Positions 25,877-34,526 of a DNA stretch of 64,000 bases are shown here, in pieces. Under the pieces are notes generated by a model, which saw only the letters and a list, made by a program, of their open reading frames with translations, did no database searches and was not told the DNA's origin. A program made the translations under genes and the position numbers. Position 1 is the stretch's first letter; each line of letters begins with the position of its first letter. Origin of the DNA: Flavisolibacter tropicus (GTDB lineage: Bacteria; Bacteroidota; Bacteroidia; Chitinophagales; Chitinophagaceae); the NCBI RefSeq assembly GCF_001644645.1, contig NZ_CP011390.1, forward strand, positions 248,001-312,000, written 5' to 3'.

Positions 25877-28800
25877 CTATGTTCCCGCCTGCATGGTATT
25901 GGTCATACTATTCGATGACTTTAATTCTTTCGTTTCTTTAATGATCGCTGCTATCAGGTGCAGCGGTATTATCACCCTGTCGGGCCGATTGTTTAATTCT
26001 ATATTAAAGCGGTATAATGCTTTTTGTAATAAAAGTGTTTGTCCTAAAATGCGTAGATCCTGTTTGTCTTTTGGAACAAAAGACGAGCCCTTTACTTTAT
26101 TCAAGTAAGCCTTTATGAAGAAAGAACTCATGTAGTAAGCCCATAGTCTTGCGAAAGGCAATAAGCCAGCTCGCTCTTCTGCTGTTACATGCGGATTGGT
26201 AAAGAACCCCTCATAAGCTACATAATAAAAAGAGCAAACCATATCGGCTACATCTCTTAATGGTGAGCGTTTTATCCGTCGCTCACTAAAACTACGCATG
26301 GGGTCACCACCAAAGTCTTGTATCACCAGGTCTTTGCCCGTTAATAAAACCTTGTCTAAATGAAAGTTGCCGTGATGCCGCACCTTTACTACATTCAGTT
26401 TTTTAGCATAGATGCGTTTCAACATATTAAGAAGGTGATCTTTACTATGAAACATTTCATTGGCTTCTTGTTTTACATCAATGGGCAAGTCGTCAAAGTG
26501 TTTTTGTAAACTTTGAAAGCTTTCTCTTACTAATGATTGCATAGCAGAAAAAAGCGAGCGTTGGTAGTGTAAAGAGAACTCCTCCGGTTGAAAGTCTGTA
26601 TTGGGAATAGCTGCCAACGCTACATGCATTTCACCCGTGCGCTCGCCCAATAGTTTAGCAAAGTCGGCTGCTCTGTTACCTAGTAATACTTGTAAATGCT
26701 CAGGTAGCTCTTCAAAGCTCAAAGGTTCTATTAGGCTCCCATAACGTTCCGCTGGATTTAGAAAGTTCCTGTCCCGGGCAAGTATGCGTTCAATGTAATT
26801 ATTGATACGCTCTAGCATGTAGGAATAACCGGTACCATGGTTCTCAATCAGCTCTTGCACCATTCCTAAAACAATCACCTCTTTTTCTAATTGCCATTCT
26901 ATAGCACCAAGATATTTTGGTATGTGTTCAAATAAGTTTCGGGTAGAGAGGTAAGAGGTTGTTTCCACATCGGGATTGATGCTTTTATCTACTTCCCGAT
27001 ACATTTTTAAGAAGAAGGATTGGTTATAAGTTATCGAAGTATTGTTTTCATCTACCGTATGGATCTTCGATTTTACATGCGTGGACTCTTCGGGCCGAAA
27101 CGCCAGACGGGTTGTTATTTTAAAATTTAGTTTACCTGTGGTTGTGGTTAACTGTTTTCCTTCTGCCAAGCTATTGATAAGAAACTGTTGGTAAAAAGGA
27201 AAATAGAAGGCATCGCATAATACGGTGAATTCACCGTCGGGCCGTAAGAAGGCTAAAACAGCCTCAGGAGTTTCTTCTACCAGCTTTCTCGCATCCACTC
27301 CCTCACAAATGGTAACAGCTAATTGATAATTCTCCGGAAGACCACTTTCATAAGCTACTTCTAGTATAAGTAAAATAGCTTGTGCTTCTACAAGAGGTAT
27401 ACTTGTTTTATGTGATATGGTAATGCTGTATATCGTTCGGTTCTTTCCTTTGAACCAGGACCTTTTTTGTAAAAAAGTAGGCAGCACTATTTCTGTCAGC
27501 TCTTTGAGATTGCGGCTTTCAAATACACTTTCCAAACTGTCTGCTTGTATGGTTGGTAGTGTTTTTTTGTCTTCTGTTTGTGCATACGCTTTTTGCAGTA
27601 TAAACCATTGAAACGAATGGGGGCTTAGTGTAAAGAAATAAGGAGTGTTCTCCTTTATGGCTGGAAACTGGTTCTTGCTGAATGCCTCTACAGGTATATT
27701 ACCTTTAAAAGCTTTGAGGTCAATTTCAGCCGGCTGTGCGTACTTGGCTAAGTTGGCAACGATCAATAAGGTCTCATCTTGGTAAGTGCGGGTAAATGCA
27801 AGCACTTTTGGATTTTCTACGTGAAGAAACTGCATATCGCCGCGGCCAAAGGCTTTATGGTTTTTACGCATGTTGATTATACGCTTCATAAACCAGAACA
27901 AAGACGATGTGTTGCGACGTTGCATTTCTACATTCACAGACTCATAGCTATACTCCGGATCCAGGATCACGGGCAGGTACAACGATTGTGGATTGGCCTC
28001 TGAAAAGCCAGCATTTCTATCGGCAGACCATTGCATAGGGGTGCGTACACCGTCCCGATCGCCCAAGTAAAAATTATCGCCCATGCCTATTTCATCTCCA
28101 TAATAGATTACGGGTGTTCCTGGCAAAGAAAAAAGTAAGGAATTCATTAACTCAATCTTGCGCAGGCTGTTATCCATAAGGGGCGCCAATCGATGCCGGA
28201 TACCTAAATTGATTTTTGCTTTAGGGTCTTTGGCATAAACTTTATACATAAAATCCCGCTCTTCATCGGTCACCATTTCAAGGGTAAGCTCATCATGATT
28301 GCGCAGAAAGATGGCCCACTGACACGTAGGCGGAATTGGTGGCGTTTGGTCAAAAATATCAGTAATAGGGTAGCGGTCTTCCTGTTGCATGGCCATAAAC
28401 ATGCGAGGCATTACCGGAAAGTGATAATTCATGTGGCATTCGTCACCATCTCCAAAATAGGAGGCTGAATCTTCTGGCCACATATTGGCCTCAGCCAAAA
28501 ACACAGTACCTGGGTAATGGGTATCTACATGATGACGCAGCTTCTTTAAAAAAGCGTGTGTTTCTGGCAGGTTTTCTCCATTGGTGCCTTCCCGTTCAAA
28601 AAGATAGGGGACCGCATCCAGTCGAAATCCGTCTACTCCCATACTGCACCAATAATCCATGATCTTAAAGATCTCCTCCTGAACAATTGGGTTGTCATAA
28701 TTCAGATCGGGTTGGTGATGAAAGAACCGATGCCAGTAATATTGTTGAGCTACTGGGTCCCAGGTCCAGTTGGAAGCCTCAAAATCCTGAAAAATGATAC

Positions 28801-29245
28801 GTACGTCTTTATATTGGGTTGGGTCGTCGCTCCATACATAGAACTCTCGTTCTATTGAGCCTTTGTGGGCTGAGCGTGCCCGCTGAAACCAAGGATGTTG
28901 ATCGGATGTGTGGTTGATCACCAGTTCAGTGATCACCTTTAAATTACGTTTGTGGGCCTCCGCTAGAAAAGCCTTGAATTGATCAAGGGTGCCATAGCTG
29001 TTATTGATACTATAATAGTCCGCAATGTCATAGCCATCGTCTTTCAAAGGCGATGGATAAAAAGGTAAGACCCAAATCGCGGTAATACCAAGATCCTGCA
29101 GGTAGTCCAGTTTGTCTAATAAGCCCTGAAAATCGCCTATTCCGTCTCCATTGCTGTCGCGAAACGCTTTGATATGCAACTCGTAAATAATGGCGTCTTT
29201 ATACCAATGTAACTTATCATCAATCACAGAATTATTTGTTGCCAT
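25877..29245 (-). CDS. treS: Trehalose synthase fused to maltokinase (TreS-Mak/Pep2)
   Basis: A 1122-residue fusion. The N-terminal GH13 trehalose synthase (about 1-560) interconverts maltose and trehalose. It shows YELHIKAFRDSNGDGIGDF, VINHTSDQHPWFQ, GFRLDAVPYLF with the nucleophile Asp, FLAEANMWPED with the acid Glu, and LRNHDELTL. The C-terminal part (about 580-1105) is a maltokinase that phosphorylates maltose. Its kinase core reads HHGNFHLDKVLL (catalytic loop) and VIQDFGGDP (metal-binding Asp). Together they convert trehalose to maltose-1-phosphate, the donor for GlgE. No glgE is visible in this window. It is convergent with the OtsA-OtsB gene. The short C-terminal tail after about 1105 is Lys/Ser-rich. 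Confidence 0.95.
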   Translation of the reverse strand: MATNNSVIDDKLHWYKDAIIYELHIKAFRDSNGDGIGDFQGLLDKLDYLQDLGITAIWVLPFYPSPLKDDGYDIADYYSINNSYGTLDQFKAFLAEAHKRNLKVITELVINHTSDQHPWFQRARSAHKGSIEREFYVWSDDPTQYKDVRIIFQDFEASNWTWDPVAQQYYWHRFFHHQPDLNYDNPIVQEEIFKIMDYWCSMGVDGFRLDAVPYLFEREGTNGENLPETHAFLKKLRHHVDTHYPGTVFLAEANMWPEDSASYFGDGDECHMNYHFPVMPRMFMAMQQEDRYPITDIFDQTPPIPPTCQWAIFLRNHDELTLEMVTDEERDFMYKVYAKDPKAKINLGIRHRLAPLMDNSLRKIELMNSLLFSLPGTPVIYYGDEIGMGDNFYLGDRDGVRTPMQWSADRNAGFSEANPQSLYLPVILDPEYSYESVNVEMQRRNTSSLFWFMKRIINMRKNHKAFGRGDMQFLHVENPKVLAFTRTYQDETLLIVANLAKYAQPAEIDLKAFKGNIPVEAFSKNQFPAIKENTPYFFTLSPHSFQWFILQKAYAQTEDKKTLPTIQADSLESVFESRNLKELTEIVLPTFLQKRSWFKGKNRTIYSITISHKTSIPLVEAQAILLILEVAYESGLPENYQLAVTICEGVDARKLVEETPEAVLAFLRPDGEFTVLCDAFYFPFYQQFLINSLAEGKQLTTTTGKLNFKITTRLAFRPEESTHVKSKIHTVDENNTSITYNQSFFLKMYREVDKSINPDVETTSYLSTRNLFEHIPKYLGAIEWQLEKEVIVLGMVQELIENHGTGYSYMLERINNYIERILARDRNFLNPAERYGSLIEPLSFEELPEHLQVLLGNRAADFAKLLGERTGEMHVALAAIPNTDFQPEEFSLHYQRSLFSAMQSLVRESFQSLQKHFDDLPIDVKQEANEMFHSKDHLLNMLKRIYAKKLNVVKVRHHGNFHLDKVLLTGKDLVIQDFGGDPMRSFSERRIKRSPLRDVADMVCSFYYVAYEGFFTNPHVTAEERAGLLPFARLWAYYMSSFFIKAYLNKVKGSSFVPKDKQDLRILGQTLLLQKALYRFNIELNNRPDRVIIPLHLIAAIIKETKELKSSNSMTNTMQAGT

Positions 29246-29448
29246 AGTGTTTGCTTAAAGTTTCCTGATTCTGGCTGAGCCAATTGTTGGTATTGCAGAA
29301 AATACCATGCCTATAAATTTGAATGAAGTGGCTGATGGTCAATGTCAAATTGCCATTTATTATTAAATGCGGCGTTAAGGTGCATTGTTTTTTTGGAAGC
29401 ATATTGAAATATGGAAATGGATTTATAAGGCTGTACATTAGCAGCGTT

Positions 29449-30693
29449 ATGGCAACACTGTTTACGAACATTCACACATTGGTAAATATTAGAGAAAATG
29501 CCGCGCTTTTGCGAGGAAAAGAGTTATCGTATTTACCAAGTATTGAAAATGCTTTTTTGATTGTAGAAGGCGATAGGATAGTAGCTTATGGCCCAATGAG
29601 TGAATTAAAGTTCAAGCCTTCCGATTTTGCGTTTCATATAAACGCAAAGGGTAAAATGGTCTTGCCATCCTGGTGCGATAGTCATACTCATATTGTGTTT
29701 GCCGGAAGTAGGGAGAATGAGTTTGTAGATAAGATCAAGGGATTGAGTTATGCAGAAATAGCGGCCAAAGGCGGTGGTATTTTGAACTCGGCCCGCAAAC
29801 TCAATGAAACATCGGAAGATGAACTGTTTAATCAATCCTATGCCCGCTTACAGGATTTGATCAAGTTAGGAACAGGGGCCATTGAAATAAAGAGTGGTTA
29901 TGGCTTGACCAAAGAAGGGGAGCTGAAGATGTTGCGCGTGATTCGCCGACTTAAACAAACTTCAAGCCTGCCAATAAAAGCTAGTTTTCTGGGTGCCCAT
30001 ACAATACCACTGGACTATAAGGAAAATAAAGAGGGGTATATAGAGCTGATCATTAACGAGATGCTACCCATTATAGGACAGGAAGGGCTTGCTGATTATA
30101 TTGATGTTTTTTGTGAAACCGGATTTTATACACCAGAAGATACAGAACGTATCATCAAGGCTGGAAAACAATACGGACTAAAGGCCAAAATTCATGCTAA
30201 CCAATTAAATCTTTCTGGCGGTGTGCAGGTAGGTGTAAAAATGGGGGCCATCTCTGTTGATCATTTGGAAACTATGGATGAGGATGCCATTCAAACATTG
30301 GCAGCTTCTTCAACCATTGGAACCTTATTGCCAACAGCTGCTTTCTTTTTACGAATGCCTTTTCAACCGGCGCGACAACTGATTGATGCCAATTGTGCTA
30401 TTGCGTTGGCTTCAGACTTTAACCCAGGTTCATCGCCTTCTGGAAACATGAATTTGGTGGTAGCTATGAGTTGTATTCAAATGCGGATGCTACCTGAAGA
30501 AGCGATTAATGCAGCTACTATAAACGGTGCCTTTGCTATGGAACTTGAAAATGAAGTAGGCAGTATTACAGTAGGGAAGAAGGCTAACTTCATTTTAACC
30601 AAGCCAGTGCCTTCTATTGCTTATTTGCCTTATGCATTCGGTTCTAATTTAATTGAAAGAGTAATGTTGAATGGGGAATGGGTAAATAGCTAA
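29449..30693 (+). CDS. hutI: Imidazolonepropionase
   Basis: Hydrolyses 4-imidazolone-5-propionate to N-formimino-glutamate, the third step of histidine degradation. It has 414 residues from the ATG of MATLFTNIHTLVNIREN. The frame is open 126 bases upstream, but that stretch lacks family similarity and overlaps the treS promoter side. The amidohydrolase metal site includes His79 and His81 in SHTHIVFAG, His in FLGAHTIP, His in KIHANQLN, and Asp in ALASDFNPGSSPS. The antiporter gene follows after 16 bp and hutG overlaps that gene, so the three form one operon. The gene is divergent from treS. Confidence 0.96.
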   Translation: MATLFTNIHTLVNIRENAALLRGKELSYLPSIENAFLIVEGDRIVAYGPMSELKFKPSDFAFHINAKGKMVLPSWCDSHTHIVFAGSRENEFVDKIKGLSYAEIAAKGGGILNSARKLNETSEDELFNQSYARLQDLIKLGTGAIEIKSGYGLTKEGELKMLRVIRRLKQTSSLPIKASFLGAHTIPLDYKENKEGYIELIINEMLPIIGQEGLADYIDVFCETGFYTPEDTERIIKAGKQYGLKAKIHANQLNLSGGVQVGVKMGAISVDHLETMDEDAIQTLAASSTIGTLLPTAAFFLRMPFQPARQLIDANCAIALASDFNPGSSPSGNMNLVVAMSCIQMRMLPEEAINAATINGAFAMELENEVGSITVGKKANFILTKPVPSIAYLPYAFGSNLIERVMLNGEWVNS

Positions 30694-30709
30694 CAATAAT
30701 TTTTGAGTT

Positions 30710-31939
30710 ATGCACTATGTAAGTACAGAATGGCTGCTAATAATTTTATGTTGTCTTGTAGTGCTTTCTTATCTCTTTTCCATTGTAAGTAGGAAAATTA
30801 GAGTTCCATCTGTTTTATTGCTCTTGTTTGCAGGAATAGGCCTACGCTTTTTAGCACTGGCCTATAATATTGTGATCCCTTTGCCGGGACAAATCATTGA
30901 AGCCCTTGGTGTGGTTGGCTTGATCATGATTGTATTGGAGGCAGGCTTGGATTTGAAGATTGAAAAAGAAAAGATCGGCCTCATACGATATTCATTTTTT
31001 ACAGCGCTATTTATATTAATCTTTTCAACTGCAATAGTTACAGGCATATTGTATTATTGGTTACGGGAAGATCTGGTAAAGTCGTTGGTTTATGCCATTC
31101 CCTTATGTATCATGAGCAGTTCTATTGTACTTCCAAGTATTCACCATCTAACGGAACGCAAAAGAGAGTTTTTGATTTATGAGGCCTCTTTTTCTGATAT
31201 ACTTGGCATTATCTTCTTCAACTATTTTATCGCTAAGGAAGTATTAACGCTGTATTCGTTTGGCTTATTTGGCTTCAATTTTATCGTATCAATCATCCTT
31301 TCCTTTTTTCTGTCCATAGCCTTGTTTTTTATTCTAAGGCGAACACACTTGGAAGTGAAGTTCTTTTTGATCTTCTCGTTGCTGGTTCTAATTTATGCTG
31401 GCGGTAAACTGTTGCACTTGCCTTCTTTAATGATCATTTTAGCCTTTGGCTTGTTAATCAATAATTGGGAAGGTATTCAAAAGCTGCCCGCAGTTAATAA
31501 GATTGCCCATTGGGAAATGGGGAGCATACGTTCATCCTTGCATTCTATTACCGCAGAATCCTCTTTCCTGGTACGAACGTTTTTCTTCCTGCTTTTTGGC
31601 TTTTCTATTGACCTGAAGTTTTTATATGAGGTAGAAGTATGGATGGTAGGAAGCCTGATTGTAATTGGCCTTTTTTTGATTCGTCTTTTATATTTACGGT
31701 TCTCTTTTAAGACAACTATTTTTCCAGAGAGTTTCTTTATACCACGTGGTTTAATTACTATTGTTCTGTTTTATAAGATACCTGCGCATTTGAAATTAGC
31801 CAACTTTAATGATGGTATCTTATTTTTTGTAGTACTATCAACAAGTATCATTTTAGCCTTGGGTATGTTGTTTTACAAAGCCTCGGGCACAGATGTAATA
31901 GAAGAACCTCAATTTGCTGAACGAAAAGAATTATTATGA
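30710..31939 (+). CDS. Cation/proton antiporter family membrane protein
   Basis: A 409-residue protein with about 11-12 membrane helices and the Na+/H+ exchanger fold of the monovalent cation:proton antiporter superfamily. An N-terminal motif is RVPSVLLLLFAGIGLRFLAL, helix 3-4 has VLEAGLDLKIEKEKI, and the ion-site region contains EASFSDILGIIFF, with an acidic residue on a discontinuous helix. There is no TrkA-type regulatory domain at the C-terminus, only a short charged tail. It starts 16 bp after hutI and its stop overlaps the hutG start (ATGA, 31936-31939), so it is co-translated with the histidine pathway. Its ion and its link to histidine breakdown are unknown; formamide/ammonia-related pH control is speculation. 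Confidence 0.85.
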   Translation: MHYVSTEWLLIILCCLVVLSYLFSIVSRKIRVPSVLLLLFAGIGLRFLALAYNIVIPLPGQIIEALGVVGLIMIVLEAGLDLKIEKEKIGLIRYSFFTALFILIFSTAIVTGILYYWLREDLVKSLVYAIPLCIMSSSIVLPSIHHLTERKREFLIYEASFSDILGIIFFNYFIAKEVLTLYSFGLFGFNFIVSIILSFFLSIALFFILRRTHLEVKFFLIFSLLVLIYAGGKLLHLPSLMIILAFGLLINNWEGIQKLPAVNKIAHWEMGSIRSSLHSITAESSFLVRTFFFLLFGFSIDLKFLYEVEVWMVGSLIVIGLFLIRLLYLRFSFKTTIFPESFFIPRGLITIVLFYKIPAHLKLANFNDGILFFVVLSTSIILALGMLFYKASGTDVIEEPQFAERKELL

Positions 31940-32997
31940 ACACACCCCATTTTAAGTTTTATACGAAAGAAGACATCTTGTCCATTACCCGTTTACGTCG
32001 CTATGAAACTAAATTAGGCGAACGTGTAGAAGTGTTGGGAGATGACCATTCCCCGGAAGCTTTTCAACGACTAAATGCAGAATATGTAATCATTGGTGTG
32101 CCTGAAGATATTGGTGTGCAAGCCAATATGGGAGTAGCCGGGGCCAGTACAACATGGGTGCCCTTTCTGCAATCGTTTTTGAATATTCAGAGCAATGATT
32201 TTTTGAATGGTGATGAAGTTGCAGTTATCGGTCATTTTGATTTTAGTGACCTGCAGGCTTTAATTGTTAGTAATGCCCAGACAGAAGAAGAAAGGGTAGA
32301 AGCGTTTCGCCATGCAGTAAATACCATTGATGAAGAAGTGGAAAAATTGGTAAAAGCTATTGTAGCTGCCGAACGTATTCCTATTGTAATTGGTGGTGGA
32401 CATAACAATGCCTATCCTTTGCTTAAAGGAGCCGCTAAAGGCTTGAATGCCGCCCAGATCATAGATATGCCTCAGATCAATTGTGTAAACCTGGATGCGC
32501 ATGCTGATTATCGTCCTGCAGAGGGGCGTCATAGCGGTAATGCCTTTCGTTATGCAGAGGAAGATGGTTTCTTGCAGAAGTATTGTGTGATAGGATTACA
32601 GGAGAATTACCTGCAACAAAATGTATGGATGGATATTGTCAATAATCCTTTCTTCGATTGTATAACCTTTGAAGACATCTTCATACATGAAAAACAAAAC
32701 TTCCGTCAGGCGGTTTCCCACGCTATTGGTTTTACGGATGATAATTATGTGGGCGTAGAACTGGATCTGGATGCTATTGAAGATGTATTAAGTAGTGCCT
32801 ATACTCCTAGTGGTATTAGCTCTTTTCAAGCTCGCCAGTATGTAACACAGTGTGCAGCGCAGGCAAAAACCGCCTATTTACATATTTGTGAGGGAGCTGC
32901 TAAATTGACCAATGGAAAAGCTGACGAAGCAACGGGTAAGTTAATTAGTTACCTCGTCAGCGATTTTATTAAGTCGAATGCTGCGCCTAAGGACTAA
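31936..32997 (+). CDS. hutG: Formimidoylglutamase (arginase family)
   Basis: A 353-residue manganese-dependent hydrolase of the ureohydrolase family. It would convert N-formimino-L-glutamate to glutamate and formamide, the last step of the four-enzyme histidine pathway. Metal ligands are visible in GGGHNNAYPLL (His), NLDAHADYRP (Asp-His-Asp) and ELDLDAIEDV (two Asp). Note Asn-Asn after the His where arginases have Asp or Glu. The start ATG overlaps the antiporter stop. The arginase family also contains agmatinase and formimidoylglutamase-like enzymes, but the hut context makes HutG by far the best call. The gene end overlaps the convergent SH3 protein gene by 4 bp. Confidence 0.93.
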   Translation: MNTPHFKFYTKEDILSITRLRRYETKLGERVEVLGDDHSPEAFQRLNAEYVIIGVPEDIGVQANMGVAGASTTWVPFLQSFLNIQSNDFLNGDEVAVIGHFDFSDLQALIVSNAQTEEERVEAFRHAVNTIDEEVEKLVKAIVAAERIPIVIGGGHNNAYPLLKGAAKGLNAAQIIDMPQINCVNLDAHADYRPAEGRHSGNAFRYAEEDGFLQKYCVIGLQENYLQQNVWMDIVNNPFFDCITFEDIFIHEKQNFRQAVSHAIGFTDDNYVGVELDLDAIEDVLSSAYTPSGISSFQARQYVTQCAAQAKTAYLHICEGAAKLTNGKADEATGKLISYLVSDFIKSNAAPKD

Positions 32998-33407
32998 ACC
33001 TGTAAATACTGCGCATAGGCATAGCCTTCTTCGCCATCTTTACTACGTACCAGCCACCACTGTTCGTTGGCTTTACTGATGACGGTTACGGTTTCGCCAT
33101 GCGCAGCCTTTCCTACAATGGGCTGGTCTGTGCCTGGCCCTTTACGGATATTAAGGTTAGACGACTCCGTTACTACTTTTGCCTGTGTTCCAGTATTAAC
33201 GTTGGAGTTAATATTAAGTACCAGGTCTCCCGCTCTGAAGTCGGGGTCTATTTGGTTATAGATATTCCAGAGCTGGTCTTTAACAGCCCCACTAGGTGCC
33301 GTACCATCTATATACAATACATTATTTTGTTCCCTTACCTGTAAGTCGGTAACACCTGCTTGTTGAGCAGCCGTGATGAGTTGTTGGTATTTTGATTGAA
33401 GTGCCAT
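32994..33407 (-). CDS. SH3b domain protein with N-terminal BON-like region
   Basis: A 137-residue protein with no signal peptide. The N-terminal 65 residues (YQQLITAAQQAGVTDLQVREQNNVLYIDG then VKDQLWNIYNQID) resemble the BON/LysM-adjacent modules of Bacteroidota DUF-type lysin-motif proteins. The C-terminal part (about 78-137) is a bacterial SH3 domain, SSNLNIRKGPGTDQPIVGKAA and WWLVRSKDGEEGYAYAQYLQV. SH3b domains bind peptidoglycan or peptides. The absence of a signal peptide is odd for a wall-binding role. It is paired with the BON lipoprotein gene 8 bp upstream on the same strand, so both form a two-gene unit. Confidence 0.82.
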   Translation of the reverse strand: MALQSKYQQLITAAQQAGVTDLQVREQNNVLYIDGTAPSGAVKDQLWNIYNQIDPDFRAGDLVLNINSNVNTGTQAKVVTESSNLNIRKGPGTDQPIVGKAAHGETVTVISKANEQWWLVRSKDGEEGYAYAQYLQV

Positions 33408-33415
33408 ATCGCCTC

Positions 33416-33760
33416 CTATTGTTGAATGGTTAAGTTGTTATTGATTTTCTTTGGCTGTAGCGTATTTAACGACTGCATGAGTGTTGGCAGCCTGTCTCTT
33501 TTAATGGTTCCGGTTAGCGTGATCTCACCATTGTTTACGGTAGCTGTTACGCCTGGGAAGTCTTTTGTAGCGTCAGTTACCCCTTTTTTTAAAGCATCGT
33601 CGCTGGAAATGGTAACAGGTTCTGTAGAGGTAGTTGTTTCCGGGGTGGTGGTTGTAGTGGTAGTCGTTGTATCTACCTTCTTTTTATTTCCGCACGACTG
33701 TAACGTAAAACCAGCTAAAAGCATAACCCCTAGGCTTAGGGGAACAAAAAATCTTTTCAT
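33416..33760 (-). CDS. BON-domain lipoprotein
   Basis: A 114-residue lipoprotein. The signal peptide MKRFFVPLSLGVMLLAGFTLQSC has its lipobox Cys near residue 23 (L-Q-S-C). A low-complexity tract of about 20 Thr with a few Pro, Glu and Ser follows. The BON domain covers about 55-112: DALKKGVTDATKDFPGVTATV, then GEITLTGTIKRDRLPTLM, then KKINNNLTIQ. BON domains bind membranes and are found with stress-induced envelope proteins such as OsmY. The ATG at 33760 is preferred because a complete lipoprotein signal starts there. The SH3 gene follows 8 bp downstream. Confidence 0.88.
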   Translation of the reverse strand: MKRFFVPLSLGVMLLAGFTLQSCGNKKKVDTTTTTTTTTPETTTSTEPVTISSDDALKKGVTDATKDFPGVTATVNNGEITLTGTIKRDRLPTLMQSLNTLQPKKINNNLTIQQ

Positions 33761-33835
33761 GAGCTTAATTTTAATTTGAGGTAAATATTGGCTCAACACT
33801 GCTACAACTCTTATACCAGACAAGGGCCAGTGCGT

Positions 33836-33870
33836 ACCCCCGGCCCCTAAAGGGGAGGGCAGCGCGGCAG
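33836..33870 (-). repeat. CCCC-TTTAGGGGC palindromic repeat, copy 2
   Basis: On the minus strand it reads CTCCCCTTTAGGGGCCGGGG, matching copies at 23434 and 34041 over about 20 bases. It is immediately upstream of the BON lipoprotein gene. Confidence 0.55.
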
Positions 33871-33934
33871 AATCCAGTCAATAGTTGTTGGTCAGTGGGG
33901 AAGGTTTAGTGAAGTAGTATAGGAGGATGGTAGG

Positions 33935-33967
33935 AGGAGTAGAGGAGGATATCCTCTGTAACTCCCC
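33935..33967. repeat. 33-bp repeat with GAGGATATCCTC palindrome, copy 1
   Basis: Exactly the same 33 bases occur at 57232-57264 in the same orientation. The core AGAGGATATCCTCT-like palindrome lies at its centre and is followed by GTAACTCCCC. Confidence 0.75.
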
Positions 33968-34040
33968 AGTAAGGGAGGCTCATATAACTGGAATTTGGAA
34001 TTTGTCTTTTGGAATTTAATAGCGGTCTGGGGTGTGGTCT

Positions 34041-34070
34041 CTCCCCTTTAGGGGCTGGGAGCGGGTGTTA
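34041..34070 (+). repeat. CCCC-TTTAGGGGC palindromic repeat, copy 3
   Basis: CTCCCCTTTAGGGGCTGGGA followed by GCGGGTG, the plus-strand form of the repeat at 33836-33870 and 23434-23460. Confidence 0.55.
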
Positions 34071-34454
34071 GCCTACTCACCACTGACCATTCACGAGCCT
34101 GGCTGCTGCCACGCCGCCCTACCTATCTCCCTAGTCTCTTGTACCTCTCCTGTACCTAGTCTGTACCTAATCTGTGGGTGTTCTGTAGGTAAGTCCGTAC
34201 TAACTGCACAGATAAAGCCCTCTACCTGCCTTCCACATTCACTACTCCTCCTTAGATAAGCCTATACAACTTCTACTTACATCCCTAAGTCATAAGTAAA
34301 ATAAATAATACAACTGCTTGAGATCCAGGCTAAAGGGCAGAACCTTAAAGATATAAATTAACCCTCCTGGGCATAGCATAACAGCTAATGTTGATGAATA
34401 GTACCAGCTTGCATGCGTAAAGTGACCCATCGGCAAGATCAGGGTATAGTCATA

Positions 34455-34504
34455 ATAAGACAAAGCGAGGGCCTATAGAATAGTATGCCCTCGCTTTGTC
34501 TTAT
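34455..34504. terminator. Terminator downstream of the ABC-F gene
   Basis: ATAAGACAAAGCGAGGGC (34455-34472) pairs perfectly with 34487-34504 around a 14-nt loop. It lies 22 bases past the ABC-F stop codon on the minus strand. Confidence 0.88.
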
Positions 34505-34526
34505 AAAAGCTTTTAAACATTTGGGA

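Larger units (their letters stand above)
33761..34526. other. Intergenic region rich in small repeats
   Basis: 766 bases. Two CCCCTTTAGGGG-type repeats (33836-33870 and 34041-34070) flank a 33-bp sequence (33935-33967) that recurs exactly at 57232-57264. A terminator for the ABC-F gene is at 34455-34504. Short C/T-rich reiterations of the form CTGTACCTaaTCTGTnnnT occur around 34140-34200. A plus-strand open frame (34032-34259) is Cys/Leu/Pro-rich and overlaps the repeat, so it is not called. Confidence 0.6.

Noticed and set aside
25857..26108. Plus-strand frame at the otsAB/treS junction
   Set aside because: It lies antisense to the conserved C-terminal part of the maltokinase domain and has no features of its own.
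34032..34259. Plus-strand frame between the BON gene and the ABC-F gene
   Set aside because: It overlaps a CCCC-TTTAGGGG repeat and a reiterated C/T-rich tract; the protein is Cys/Leu/Pro/Ser-rich without similarity.
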